A DNA stretch of 64,000 nt. Source: Gordonibacter pamelaeae. GTDB taxonomy: Bacteria; Actinomycetota; Coriobacteriia; Coriobacteriales; Eggerthellaceae. The notes beneath the pieces were generated by a model, which was not told the DNA's origin, did not search any database, and was given only the letters and a program-made list of their open reading frames with translations. Shown here one piece after another: positions 26,773 through 34,568 of the stretch. A program made the translations under genes and the position numbers. Within the stretch, counting starts at the first letter, position 1; each line of letters begins with the position of its first letter. Where the stretch lies: assembly GCF_042665095.1 (NCBI RefSeq), contig NZ_JBHTBV010000005.1; one strand, written 5' to 3'.

Positions 26773-27552
26773 TTACCGGCGCCCGGCCCGATAGTTCGGG
26801 TCGTTCTCGATGATGCGGGCTATCCAGTAGTACAAAGGGATGGTGAGGAAGATCACCCATGCAGGGTGCCAGGCGCCGAAGAGGAACCCGACGAGCAGGA
26901 ACAGGATGACGCACAGCACCGGGTAAGGGAACGTCATCCACGGGCTGCGGCGATGCGGGCCCGGTGCGTCGCAGGGGCCCGCCTGCTGCTGCGGCGGAAC
27001 GGGCGCGCCGTAGCCGGGCTGCTGCACCGGCGCAAAGCCGTGCGGCGGAGGCGGCACGGGCGCGCCGGCGTAGGGATGCGGGGCGGGTCCGGCCGGGGCC
27101 GGGGCCGCCGATGCGGCCGGGGCCGGGGCCGCAGCGGCTACCGGCTGCTGGGCCGACGCGGGCGCCGTTTGCGAAGCGGCCGGGTGCGCCGACTGCGGGG
27201 CCTCCGGGCGGGCTGCCGCCTGGGCTGCAACCGCCGCAGCGGCAGCCGTCGCGGCCGCGGCGCTGGCAGCTGCGGCCGCCTCGCGCGCCTCGGATTCGGC
27301 GGAAGCGGCGCGGTCGGACGACTCGAACGTCACGTCGTCGGCGATGTCCGCCTCCACGCGCACGAGCTCGTCGAGCGTGACGCCGTACAGGTCGGCGAGC
27401 GCGATGAGGTTGCCCGTGTCGGGCGACGACTCGGCGCGCTCCCACTTCGACACGGCCTGGCGCGACAGCCCCAGCCGCGCGGCCAGCTCCTCCTGGCTGA
27501 AGCCCTTCTCGCGCCTCATCTCGGCTAGGCGTTGGGCGATTTCGACGTTCAT
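26773..27552 (-). CDS. Xre-family HTH regulator with C-terminal membrane segments
   Basis: Protein of 259 aa. The N-terminal Cro/CI-type helix-turn-helix (residues 4-60) has GFSQEELAARLGLSRQAVSKWE. A long Ala/Pro/Gln-rich linker (about 85-200) follows, then a C-terminal hydrophobic pair (about 205-245) that probably anchors it in the membrane. The start at 27552 (MNVEIAQ) follows AAAGGGA; an upstream in-frame extension is not supported. The downstream DUF4097 gene is a frequent partner of such anchored Xre proteins, suggesting envelope sensing. Upstream palindromes may be autoregulatory. Confidence 0.75.
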   Translation of the reverse strand: MNVEIAQRLAEMRREKGFSQEELAARLGLSRQAVSKWERAESSPDTGNLIALADLYGVTLDELVRVEADIADDVTFESSDRAASAESEAREAAAAASAAAATAAAAAVAAQAAARPEAPQSAHPAASQTAPASAQQPVAAAAPAPAASAAPAPAGPAPHPYAGAPVPPPPHGFAPVQQPGYGAPVPPQQQAGPCDAPGPHRRSPWMTFPYPVLCVILFLLVGFLFGAWHPAWVIFLTIPLYYWIARIIENDPNYRAGRR

Positions 27553-27655
27553 GAACGATCCCTTTCTCGGCGTTGGCGTCATGAGTACCTCTTTCTCGCC
27601 CTCCAGTGTGCGGTAGCGCACCCGGTTGCACCAGCATCTCTGGTAACCATTTTAC

Positions 27656-27731
27656 GCAACCGCCGGTTGCCTGCCCGTGTGAAAAGGGATTTTGCGACGA
27701 AGCACGCCGAAACCCATGACATTTGTCATGG
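27656..27731. promoter_or_regulatory. Palindromes upstream of the Xre gene
   Basis: GCAACC-GCC-GGTTGC (27656-27670) and CCATGACA-TT-TGTCATGG (27714-27731) are perfect inverted repeats 100-180 bp upstream of the Xre start. A further GGTTGCACC lies near 27624. TAAAAT on the minus strand next to the first palindrome is a possible -10. Their role as operators is inferred. Confidence 0.4.
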
Positions 27732-27799
27732 CGAGGGGCCTCCTGCCGCTGCGGCGGCCCCGGCAGCGCATGAGACCTGGGGATGGCGTGCGAGAGCCC

Positions 27800-28342
27800 C
27801 TACCGGGCGGCGTCGCGCAGGGCCTTGAGCTTCGCCAGGGTGGACGGGTCGATGCGGGAGGCCACGGTGTTCTTCTCGGCCACCTTCGGGGTCTCGTCGA
27901 GGCGGGCGTCGTCGTAGTAGCGGTCGACCTCCAGGCTGAAGCCGTTCGCGCTCATGCGGTCCACGCCGAAGCCGAACACGGTGTCCTGGATGGTGGCGTC
28001 GCTCGTGACCACGAGCGTCTCCACCTGGCGCTCGCGCGCGTCGTGCGCGAGCTTCTCGATGACCTTGTCGGCCGACTGGCCCGCCGGGCTGAACATGATG
28101 CGCACGCCGCCCACGCTCTCGGCCTCGCCCGTGGAGAACTCGTTGCGGCCGCCGTCGAACACGATGATGGCGCGCCAGTCGCGGCCGGCGTAGTTCACCA
28201 CGTCGTTGATGAGGCGCTCGCGCGCCGTGTTGAACGCGTCGTCGGTGTAGTCGGGCCCCGTGATCTTGCGGTAGCGGCTCCCCGACCGCAGCACGTTGTA
28301 CCCGTCCACGATCAGCAGTTTTTTGCGTTGCTTACTCACCAT
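27800..28342 (-). CDS. YacP-like NYN-domain RNase
   Basis: Protein of 180 aa with the NYN/PIN-like fold: IVDGYNVLRSG near residue 10, FDGG near 62 and VVTSDATIQD near 111 supply the acidic metal-binding residues. B. subtilis YacP/Rae1 is a ribosome-associated mRNA endonuclease, and its gene also adjoins rlmB. It lies 161 bp downstream of rlmB here, separated by palindromic DNA. Confidence 0.85.
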   Translation of the reverse strand: MVSKQRKKLLIVDGYNVLRSGSRYRKITGPDYTDDAFNTARERLINDVVNYAGRDWRAIIVFDGGRNEFSTGEAESVGGVRIMFSPAGQSADKVIEKLAHDARERQVETLVVTSDATIQDTVFGFGVDRMSANGFSLEVDRYYDDARLDETPKVAEKNTVASRIDPSTLAKLKALRDAAR

Positions 28343-28362
28343 AGGTCCAAATCAGTCAGCGA

Positions 28363-28463
28363 GGCCGGCTGCGGTGCCCGAGATCGTGGGGAGGGCGAGG
28401 GCGAAGCGTACTTCGGTACGCGAGTCCTCGGCCTCGCCGCGAGATCGGGCAACGCAGCCGGCC
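28363..28463. repeat. Long imperfect palindrome between rlmB and the YacP gene
   Basis: About 101 bp folding on itself. The outer arms GGCCGGCTGCG.TGCCCGA (28363 on) and its complement ending at 28463 pair well, the middle arms (GGCGAGG...CCTCGGCCTCGCC) less so, and the centre is GCGTAC-TTCG-GTACGC (28407-28421). It may be a REP/MITE-type element or an RNA processing site. Confidence 0.55.
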
Positions 28464-28477
28464 GCAGCGTCGGCCCG

Positions 28478-28502
28478 TTCCGCCGTTCGGAGAACGGCGG
28501 AA
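28478..28502 (-). terminator. Hairpin immediately after rlmB
   Basis: Perfect 11-bp stem TTCCGCCGTTC/GAACGGCGGAA with a 3-nt loop, one base past the rlmB stop. No T run follows, so it may stabilise or attenuate rather than terminate. Confidence 0.5.
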
Positions 28503-28503
28503 C

Positions 28504-29250
28504 CTAGTAGTTCTGCCGCAGCCATTCGTACATGCAGGCGGTGGAGGCTTGGGCGACGTTGAGGGAGGCCACCTCGCCCATCTGGGGCAGCTTCACCAGG
28601 AAGTCGCAGCTCTCCTTCACCACGCGGGACAGGCCCTCCGCCTCGTTGCCCATGACGAGGGCGATCTTGCCCTTCAGGTTCGAGCGCCAGATCACGTCGT
28701 CGGTCTGCTCGCTGGCGCCCGCCACCCAGAAGCCGCGCTCCTTGAGGCGCGCCATGACCTGCACGAGGTTCGGCACCTGTGCCACGGGCAGGTGTGCGAT
28801 GGCGCCGGCCGAGCTCTTGTAGGTGGAGGCATCCACCTTCGCGCTGCGCTTGTTGGGTATGACCAGGCCGCATGCGCCCACGGCCTCGGCGCTGCGGGCG
28901 ATGGCGCCCAGGTTGCCGGCATCGGTGAGGTGGTCGAGGATAACCACGAGCGCGCGGCCCCCGTTCTCCTCGGCGTACGCCTCGGCGGCGCGTTCGATCA
29001 CGGTGATGTCCACATAGGCGTGCGGCTTCGTCTCCGCCATGACGCCCTGGTGGCTGCCGCGCTCGGACTTGTCGTCCAGCGTCTTGCGCGGCACCGTGGT
29101 CACGTCCACGTCGAAATGCTTCGCCTTGCGCAGGATGTCCTCCACCAGGCCGTCGCGCTTCGCGTTGTCGGCCAGAAGGATGCGCTTGATGGGCACCTGC
29201 GTGCGCAGCGCCTCGATGATGGGGCGTTTGCCCTCGATGTAGTCTGCCAT
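28504..29250 (-). CDS. rlmB: 23S rRNA (guanosine-2251-2'-O)-methyltransferase (RlmB/TrmH family)
   Basis: SpoU-class methyltransferase of 248 aa. The N-terminal L30e-like substrate-binding domain (1-75, beginning with IEGKRPIIEAL) precedes the knotted SAM-binding domain, with motif 1 TDAGNLGAIARSAEA near residue 105, motif 2 LVMGNEAEGLSR near 195 and motif 3 SLNVAQASTACMYEW near 226. The start ATG at 29250 fits the family N-terminus. The upstream in-frame extension is unsupported. Confidence 0.92.
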   Translation of the reverse strand: MADYIEGKRPIIEALRTQVPIKRILLADNAKRDGLVEDILRKAKHFDVDVTTVPRKTLDDKSERGSHQGVMAETKPHAYVDITVIERAAEAYAEENGGRALVVILDHLTDAGNLGAIARSAEAVGACGLVIPNKRSAKVDASTYKSSAGAIAHLPVAQVPNLVQVMARLKERGFWVAGASEQTDDVIWRSNLKGKIALVMGNEAEGLSRVVKESCDFLVKLPQMGEVASLNVAQASTACMYEWLRQNY

Positions 29251-29365
29251 GGGTATCGCTTTCCGCAGGCGGCCGCGAGGCGGCCCTGCGCGTTTCGGGT
29301 TCGGTATCGAGCAGAAAGTGTACCACGCGGCGAACGGCACGCGCGGCGCTTCGATAAAAACTGCG

Positions 29366-30868
29366 TCAATCGCCCAGCGGGGGCAGCGGCTTCGCCAGGG
29401 CGCCGCCCTCGGGGTACGCCATGCCCTCCAGGTAGGGAACGGCGCGGTTCTTTCCCTCGGCCTTGGCCCGATAGAGCGCGATGTCGGCCCGACGGTACAG
29501 CTCGGAGAACGGGTGCGGCTCGGATTCCACCACCACGCCCACGCTCAGGCTGACGTCGCGGGGGAAGCCGCGGTCGGCCGCCATGGTGCGGAACGCGTCG
29601 ATGAGGGCCTCGGAGCGCTCCATGGCCACGCGCGGGTCGTACACGTCGCGCATGAACACCATGAACTCGTCGCCGCCCAGGCGCGCCACGATATCGCTCG
29701 TCCGGAAGAGCGTGCGGGCGGTGTCCACGAACGCCGTGAGCAGGTTGTCGCCCACCAGGTGGCCGAACTTGTCGTTGACCGACTTGAAGTAGTCCACGTC
29801 GGCCAGAAGGCATGCGTAGGACACGTCGGGCTGCTTGGAGGCGCAGTACTCTCGCAGGCGGCCCTGCAGGTACGAGCGGTTGTAGGCCCTGGTCAGCGCA
29901 TCGGTCGAGGACTGCTCCAGCAGTTCGTACTCCTCGGACACGTCCACGATCTTGCCCACGTACTTCACGACCCGGCCCCGGGCATCGTAGATGCGGCGGC
30001 CCATGACGCGCTGGTGCACGAAGACGTCCTGCTCGCTTTCGCGGCCGAAGAAGAACATGGGCCGCAGGCGGTACACGTGCACGTAGTCGTCGCGCCCGTC
30101 GCCGCGCTCGGGCTGGGCCTGCGACAGCTTGCGCGCGTCGGCCGCATAGCGCACGCGGTCGTCGGGGTGCACGAAGCCGTCGAGGCCGATCGTGTCCAGG
30201 CAGTGCTCGATAACCAGCTTGTTGCGCCTGATGTCGGGGCTTTTGCCGAAACGGGTGGAGAACAGGTACAGGGTATCGCGCCCCACGTCGTATTCGTAGA
30301 TGACGTCGTCGGACAGCTCCGAGACGATCTCGTAGCGCTCGCGCTCCACCTTGGCCTGCGAGAGCACGGCGTCGAGGTCGACCGCGCCCACGTCGCGCGC
30401 GGTCATCCTGCGCGAGGCGAACGGGTCGTCCGGCGCGTGGGGGGCCGAGCTGTGCATGTGGACGATGAGCCAGTCGTCGCCGACGGGAGCGTACACGAAC
30501 GTCAGGCGGCGCTCGTACTCGTCATCGGAAGGCTCGCCCTCGGCGTCGCCCTTCGTCGCGCGCGTGCGCAGGCTGGACAGCACGACGGTGCAGGTCTCGT
30601 TGCGGTAGGCGAGATGGCATTCGTGGGATACGATGCGCGACCCGATACGGCGCGCGAACGCGCAGGAGGCGCCCAGCAGGCGGGCGACGGCATCGGTGTC
30701 GAAGGCGTGGAGCTCGCTGGCGTAGCCGTAGCAGGTTGCGCGCACGGGATCGAGGCAGGACAGCGCAGCATCGAGGTCGCCCCGCTCGTAGCAGGCCTCC
30801 ACGAATTCCCGGGTCTTGTCGACCAGCAAGAATGCCAGGTTCCCCATATCGCCAGCTTTCGCATCCAT
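29366..30868 (-). CDS. PAS-GGDEF diguanylate cyclase with I-site
   Basis: Cytosolic protein of 500 aa. The N-terminus (about 5-155) looks like a SnoaL/NTF2-like sensor fold. A PAS domain follows (about 185-320, with YEYDVGRDTLYLFS and VKYVGKIVDVSEEY), then GGDEF with LGGDEFMVF at 397-405. An inhibitory RTSD lies five residues before GGDEF (389-392), so product feedback is expected, unlike the cyclase at 24202. The upstream region holds a 14-G tract (minus strand). Confidence 0.85.
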   Translation of the reverse strand: MDAKAGDMGNLAFLLVDKTREFVEACYERGDLDAALSCLDPVRATCYGYASELHAFDTDAVARLLGASCAFARRIGSRIVSHECHLAYRNETCTVVLSSLRTRATKGDAEGEPSDDEYERRLTFVYAPVGDDWLIVHMHSSAPHAPDDPFASRRMTARDVGAVDLDAVLSQAKVERERYEIVSELSDDVIYEYDVGRDTLYLFSTRFGKSPDIRRNKLVIEHCLDTIGLDGFVHPDDRVRYAADARKLSQAQPERGDGRDDYVHVYRLRPMFFFGRESEQDVFVHQRVMGRRIYDARGRVVKYVGKIVDVSEEYELLEQSSTDALTRAYNRSYLQGRLREYCASKQPDVSYACLLADVDYFKSVNDKFGHLVGDNLLTAFVDTARTLFRTSDIVARLGGDEFMVFMRDVYDPRVAMERSEALIDAFRTMAADRGFPRDVSLSVGVVVESEPHPFSELYRRADIALYRAKAEGKNRAVPYLEGMAYPEGGALAKPLPPLGD

Positions 30869-30939
30869 CGCAGCCTACGGCACGTCGCCGCCGTCTTAAT
30901 TGAGGGCACCATACTAGCATAGTGTCAAGGCAAAAAATG

Positions 30940-30953
30940 CCCCCCCCCCCCCC
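30940..30953. repeat. Homopolymer of 14 C (14 G on the minus strand)
   Basis: An uninterrupted C14 lies 72 bp upstream of the start of the minus-strand GGDEF gene. TTGACA and TATGCT-like sequences lie between tract and gene (about 30914-30928). Tracts of this length are prone to slipped-strand changes. Confidence 0.9.
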
Positions 30954-31068
30954 GAATTTTTCATCAGTAACCCATAGGGTGATGTTTTCGACACCTTTTC
31001 CGCACATTCGGCGCGCTCGGGGCGCTTCGGGCGAGAGGCCGGCCGACGCTTTCCGGCAGCGTCCCCCG

Positions 31069-32055
31069 CTAGCGCGCCGCGCGCCCGCTTTCCTGGCGGC
31101 CCGCGCCCCCGCTCGCGACATTCCCCGGATTCGCATCCCCGCTCGCACCGTCGCGGCGGTTCGCATCCTCGCCCGCACCGTCGCGGCATCCGGCATCCCG
31201 GCCCCCGTCGTCCCGGCATCCGGCGTCCTCGGGGCGCTCGCCCTCGCAAGCCGCACGGCAGTCCCCGTCATGGCCGGCCCTCTTCCGCGCACGCAGGCGC
31301 TTGCGCTGCCGCCGCACCGAGATGCGGTCGCCGCCCTGCAGGAACACGCCCGCCACCACGCGACGCGCTTTGCCCAGGCCGCGCGCCACATGCGGGGTGA
31401 GGTCCGCCTCGTTACGCGTCTTCCAATCGAAGTACACGCTCCAGTAGCGCAGGAAGCCCACCGTGAACACGCAGGCGATGCCGGCCACCACGAGCGGCAC
31501 GCCCGCATAGGCCAGCACGGTGAACAGCAGCGCGCCGCCCAGGCCCGCCACCGCGTAGAAGTTCGACTGCTGGAAGATGCCGGGCGTCTCGCCCACGCAG
31601 ATGTCGCGCACGGCGCCGCCGCCCACGGCCGTTATGGCGCCCAAGATGACGGTGAGCACGAAGCCCTCGCCGCACGCGTACGCCTTGGACGCGCCCGCAA
31701 GCGCGAACAGGCCCACCGACAGCGCGTCGGCGAAGAACACCATGGCGTCGAGGTGCTTGAAAAGCCCGCGGAAGTAGAACACGAACGCGCACAGCACGAT
31801 GCACACGAGGATGAGGTCGGGATGAGAGGTGAAGTACACGCCCTTGTCCTGCAGCAGCACGTCGCGGATTATGCCGCCGCCGTAGCCCGTGACCAGGCCC
31901 AGCACCACCGTGCCGATGATGTCCAGCTTGCGGTCGCACGCGAACAGCGCGCCGGTGAGCACGCCCACCACCACAGAGAAGTAGTCGATGCCCCACGGCA
32001 CCGTGAGCACCTGCCCGTCCGCGAACGCCGAGCCTATGAGTTCCGCGATGTCCAT
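31069..32055 (-). CDS. UPF0126/TRIC-family membrane protein with Arg/Asp-rich tail
   Basis: Seven hydrophobic segments in residues 20-215 form two tandem UPF0126 (glycine transporter/TRIC-type) repeats. Each contains a GGG-xx-RD signature: GYGGGIIRDVLL near residue 58 and VGGGAVRDICVG near 146. Bacterial relatives are trimeric channels or glycine transporters. Beyond about residue 245 a hydrophilic tail of about 85 residues contains imperfect repeats (DAGCRD, DANRRDGASGDAN) and is not part of the family. The tail is encoded by GC-rich repeats. A possible promoter lies at 32091-32119. Confidence 0.75.
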   Translation of the reverse strand: MDIAELIGSAFADGQVLTVPWGIDYFSVVVGVLTGALFACDRKLDIIGTVVLGLVTGYGGGIIRDVLLQDKGVYFTSHPDLILVCIVLCAFVFYFRGLFKHLDAMVFFADALSVGLFALAGASKAYACGEGFVLTVILGAITAVGGGAVRDICVGETPGIFQQSNFYAVAGLGGALLFTVLAYAGVPLVVAGIACVFTVGFLRYWSVYFDWKTRNEADLTPHVARGLGKARRVVAGVFLQGGDRISVRRQRKRLRARKRAGHDGDCRAACEGERPEDAGCRDDGGRDAGCRDGAGEDANRRDGASGDANPGNVASGGAGRQESGRAAR

Positions 32056-32090
32056 GCGCGCCTTCCCGTGGAGTCCTGCCTGCGCTGCAC

Positions 32091-32119
32091 AGTCTCGCCA
32101 TTTTGCCGCCGGAGGTCAA
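32091..32119 (-). promoter_or_regulatory. Candidate promoter of the UPF0126 gene
   Basis: Minus strand: TTGACC (32119-32114), 17-bp spacer, GAGACT (32096-32091). Strong -35, poor -10. It lies 36 bp upstream of the start. Confidence 0.35.
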
Positions 32120-32440
32120 GCGGGGGCACGGCGCGCCCGCGCGGGACCGGGAGTCGGGAAGCGGGGCAGAGGGGTGCGCACAGGGCGCGGCGCTCTTGCG
32201 GCTGCAGAAAGCCGGAGGGCGGACGGGGCGGGCCGTGCCCGGCGGTTGCAACCGCCGGCACGGCGCTCGGGCCGGGGGGGGCAGGCTCCGTGCACTTTCG
32301 ATGAGGGGCGCACGAAACTTCTGCGAACTGGTATGATACGGCTCAACCGAAAACGGCTGGCGCGACGCCCCAAACGCATGCGCCGGCCGGCAGGGCGTCC
32401 GCGTCCGCCCGCCTGCTCGCTCTTGACGAAGGGGTACGCT
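32120..32440. other. Divergent intergenic region, UPF0126 gene and lipoprotein gene
   Basis: No gene is supported. A TATGAT at 32332-32337, with weak -35 sequence 17 bp upstream, is the most likely -10 for the plus-strand lipoprotein. The rest is GC-rich without recognisable structure. Confidence 0.4.
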
Positions 32441-33289
32441 GTGAACAAGAAGATGGTGCTCGCAACCGCGGCCTGCGTCGTAGCCGCAACGCTCACGCTG
32501 TCGGGATGCAACTCGGAAGTCGAGGAGCCCAACGTGCCGGCGGATGGCAGCTCCGCAGCCGCCTCCAGCGGCTACAGCTACACGCTCACCGATGCCGAAA
32601 AGCTCAAGGCCCTGGCCGTAGGCGAGACGGCCGTCTGGCGCGACTACGAGGTAACGGTGACGTCCGTCGACCGCGCCGACGACAAGCTCACCGCGCACGT
32701 GACCGTGAGGAGCCATACGCTGCCGCAGACGCTCGGCGCCGACTGCCTGCTGTCGTTCGGCATGCCGCCGGTGGGCTCGTCGTTCGACGACGGCACCATC
32801 ACCGTGCCGGCCGGCGAAGAGGTGTCGGGCACGCTCACGTTCGACGACCAGTACGGCTCCGAGCGCCTGTTCTGGAACGACGGCGCCACCGAGGGCACGT
32901 GGGACCTCACGCTGCCCGCCGTGCAGCCCGCCCAGGAAGGCGGGAACGAGGGCACCCAGCCGGCCAAGACCGACGAGCCGAAGTCCGAAGAGTCGAAGCA
33001 GCAGGAGCCGAAGAAGGACGCGGCCGCCGAGGCGCAGAAGCAGGCCGTGGCCGCCCTGGAGGCCGAGATGCCGTCGCTCTTCACCAACAACACGTTCTAC
33101 ACGTTCCAGGGCGTCGACACCTCCACCGCCACCGTGACGCCCCAGGAAGGCGGCGGCTACGAGTACGTGAACGACGTATCGATCATCGGCGCCGACGGCG
33201 TCACGCCGACCACCGCGAACGTGCGCCTGATCTGCGAGCCCAACGGCAACTGCATCTCCATGACCGTTGACGGGGCGTTCTTGTTTTAG
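32441..33289 (+). CDS. Putative lipoprotein of unknown function
   Basis: Protein of 282 aa starting at GTG 32441, seven bases after GAAGGGG. The signal peptide (about 1-19) ends in lipobox LTLSGC, so it is an extracytoplasmic lipoprotein. The middle (about 40-155) looks like a DUF4352-type immunoglobulin-like domain (VTVTSVDRADDK, VPAGEEVSGTLTFD). A Lys/Glu/Gln-rich linker (about 165-205) and a small C-terminal domain follow. I do not recognise a specific function. It faces away from the UPF0126 gene. Confidence 0.65.
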   Translation: MNKKMVLATAACVVAATLTLSGCNSEVEEPNVPADGSSAAASSGYSYTLTDAEKLKALAVGETAVWRDYEVTVTSVDRADDKLTAHVTVRSHTLPQTLGADCLLSFGMPPVGSSFDDGTITVPAGEEVSGTLTFDDQYGSERLFWNDGATEGTWDLTLPAVQPAQEGGNEGTQPAKTDEPKSEESKQQEPKKDAAAEAQKQAVAALEAEMPSLFTNNTFYTFQGVDTSTATVTPQEGGGYEYVNDVSIIGADGVTPTTANVRLICEPNGNCISMTVDGAFLF

Positions 33290-33902
33290 GGAACCGCTGA
33301 TTAATTTTCGGATTCGGCTTTTTCATAGGGCAGGCACGTGCTTGCCGCTCGATTGCGCGACGATGTCCGCTCGCATTGCCCTGTTTCTTTGAATACGGTA
33401 ATGGAATCGAAGAAAATTTTCGATATTTTACCGTAGCGAACGATGAGGGTTCCGAAATCCTCTTCCAAGGTGAGATAATCGCCCAAATCAGCGCGAAAAG
33501 CCGGATATTGGGCGTCGGATGTTAGGTTTCGGACGCGAAATCCCGAGGTTCGGTAATATATCGGGAAAAAATTCCGAATCCATTACCGTAGTTCGACCTC
33601 TTACCTCATCTTGCAGGGCCGTATGCCCACCAGCAGGGCATTGCTCGAACCTGGGGAAGCGCTGATCAATGCGCGCTGGGACCCGTTTCGTAGGGCAAGG
33701 GCTCTGCCCTTGCCCTACGGGTCAAACGTGAACGCTACATTAATCAGCGCTTCCCTAGCGATCCACGACCTACAAGGACAAAGAGAAGCCCGGCAGGCAA
33801 TGACCGCCGGGCTTCTCTCTGCGCATTGTGCAGAGACCGAGCGACGCTCCCGTTGCAGAACGGTAGCCTCAAAGGAAAAACCGGCCTGCACCAGCCCGAC
33901 CG
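33289..33902. other. Lower-GC intergenic region with repeat ends
   Basis: No gene is supported. TAGGGAACCGCTGATTAATT at 33287-33306 resembles the ends of the short element at 33654-33755. ACGGTAATGGAATCG (33395-33409) and CGAATCCATTACCGT (33575-33589) form a 14-of-15 inverted repeat 165 bp apart. A 61-codon frame (33301-33486, minus) has no recognisable product. The region is AT-richer than its surroundings and is probably mobile-element debris. Confidence 0.5.
33654..33755. mobile_element. MITE-like element, 102 bp
   Basis: Terminal inverted repeats GGGAAGCGCTGATCAAT (33654-33670) and ATTAATCAGCGCTTCCC (33739-33755) pair with one mismatch. Inside is a strong hairpin GTAGGGCAAGGGC/GCCCTTGCCCTAC (33690-33702/33706-33718). 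It is non-coding. A similar end at 33289 suggests a second or nested insertion. It lies 148 bp past the torD stop of operon 1. Confidence 0.6.
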
Positions 33903-34541
33903 CTAGCGCGCAAGGAGTCTCGCATGGTGCTCCAGAACCCGTTGCGCCACCAGGAGCAAACCCGCGAAGTAGCCACCGGGCACCGCCTCGGACACGCGAT
34001 CGAGAAACGGCCCGATCCACGACAGCGGATGCCGCTCGACGAATGCGGCGATGTCCGCCACCTCGGCGGCGCCCTCCCCCATGGCCTCGCGGCGGCAAAG
34101 CTCCGAAAGGTACAGCAGCTCGATGCCCATATGGTCCTCGTACTGGTTGTTGGCGTTCCTCACTTCCAGGCCGGCCGCGCGCAGCAGTTCGCGCATCTCG
34201 AACGTGGGCTGGCCGAACCCCACCGTGACATCCTTGCCGCGGTACATCGTCTCCCACGGCGGCGCCGCGGGCGAGGGCGGGCCGACGAACAGACGCGTGT
34301 ATTCCACCGACACGCGCTGCGGCCCGTCCTCGCCCGCCCCGGTGCGCTGCGCGGCTCCTTCGGCATAGCATGCGCAGGCTTCCACGGCCCGGGCCACGGC
34401 GTTGTCGTCGAACACCGGGAACGCCTTCCAAAACGCCGGATCCAAACCTACCGGCGATGTCATCGTCATCGGCCTCAACAGCGAGTTCCCCACAAACGCA
34501 TAAGCCTCGGACAGGGTTTTCCAAGGAATGTCCTTGCACAT
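33903..34541 (-). CDS. TorD/DmsD-family redox enzyme maturation chaperone (operon 1)
   Basis: All-helical cytosolic chaperone of 212 aa, expected to bind the Tat signal of its partner reductase and assist molybdopterin insertion. The family pattern VEYTRLFVGP near residue 80, PPWETMYRGKDV near 93 and the E-X-DHMGIELLYLSELC region near 136-150 is clear. Last gene of operon 1, 27 bp after the nrfD/dmsC stop. The start has GAAAGGAGG. Confidence 0.85.
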   Translation of the reverse strand: MCKDIPWKTLSEAYAFVGNSLLRPMTMTSPVGLDPAFWKAFPVFDDNAVARAVEACACYAEGAAQRTGAGEDGPQRVSVEYTRLFVGPPSPAAPPWETMYRGKDVTVGFGQPTFEMRELLRAAGLEVRNANNQYEDHMGIELLYLSELCRREAMGEGAAEVADIAAFVERHPLSWIGPFLDRVSEAVPGGYFAGLLLVAQRVLEHHARLLAR

Positions 34542-34568
34542 GCCAAACCTCCTTTCGGCGCGAGGCGC

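Noticed and set aside
33301..33486. 61-codon minus-strand frame in the AT-rich gap
   Set aside because: No start signals or homology recognised; it lies in presumed mobile-element debris.
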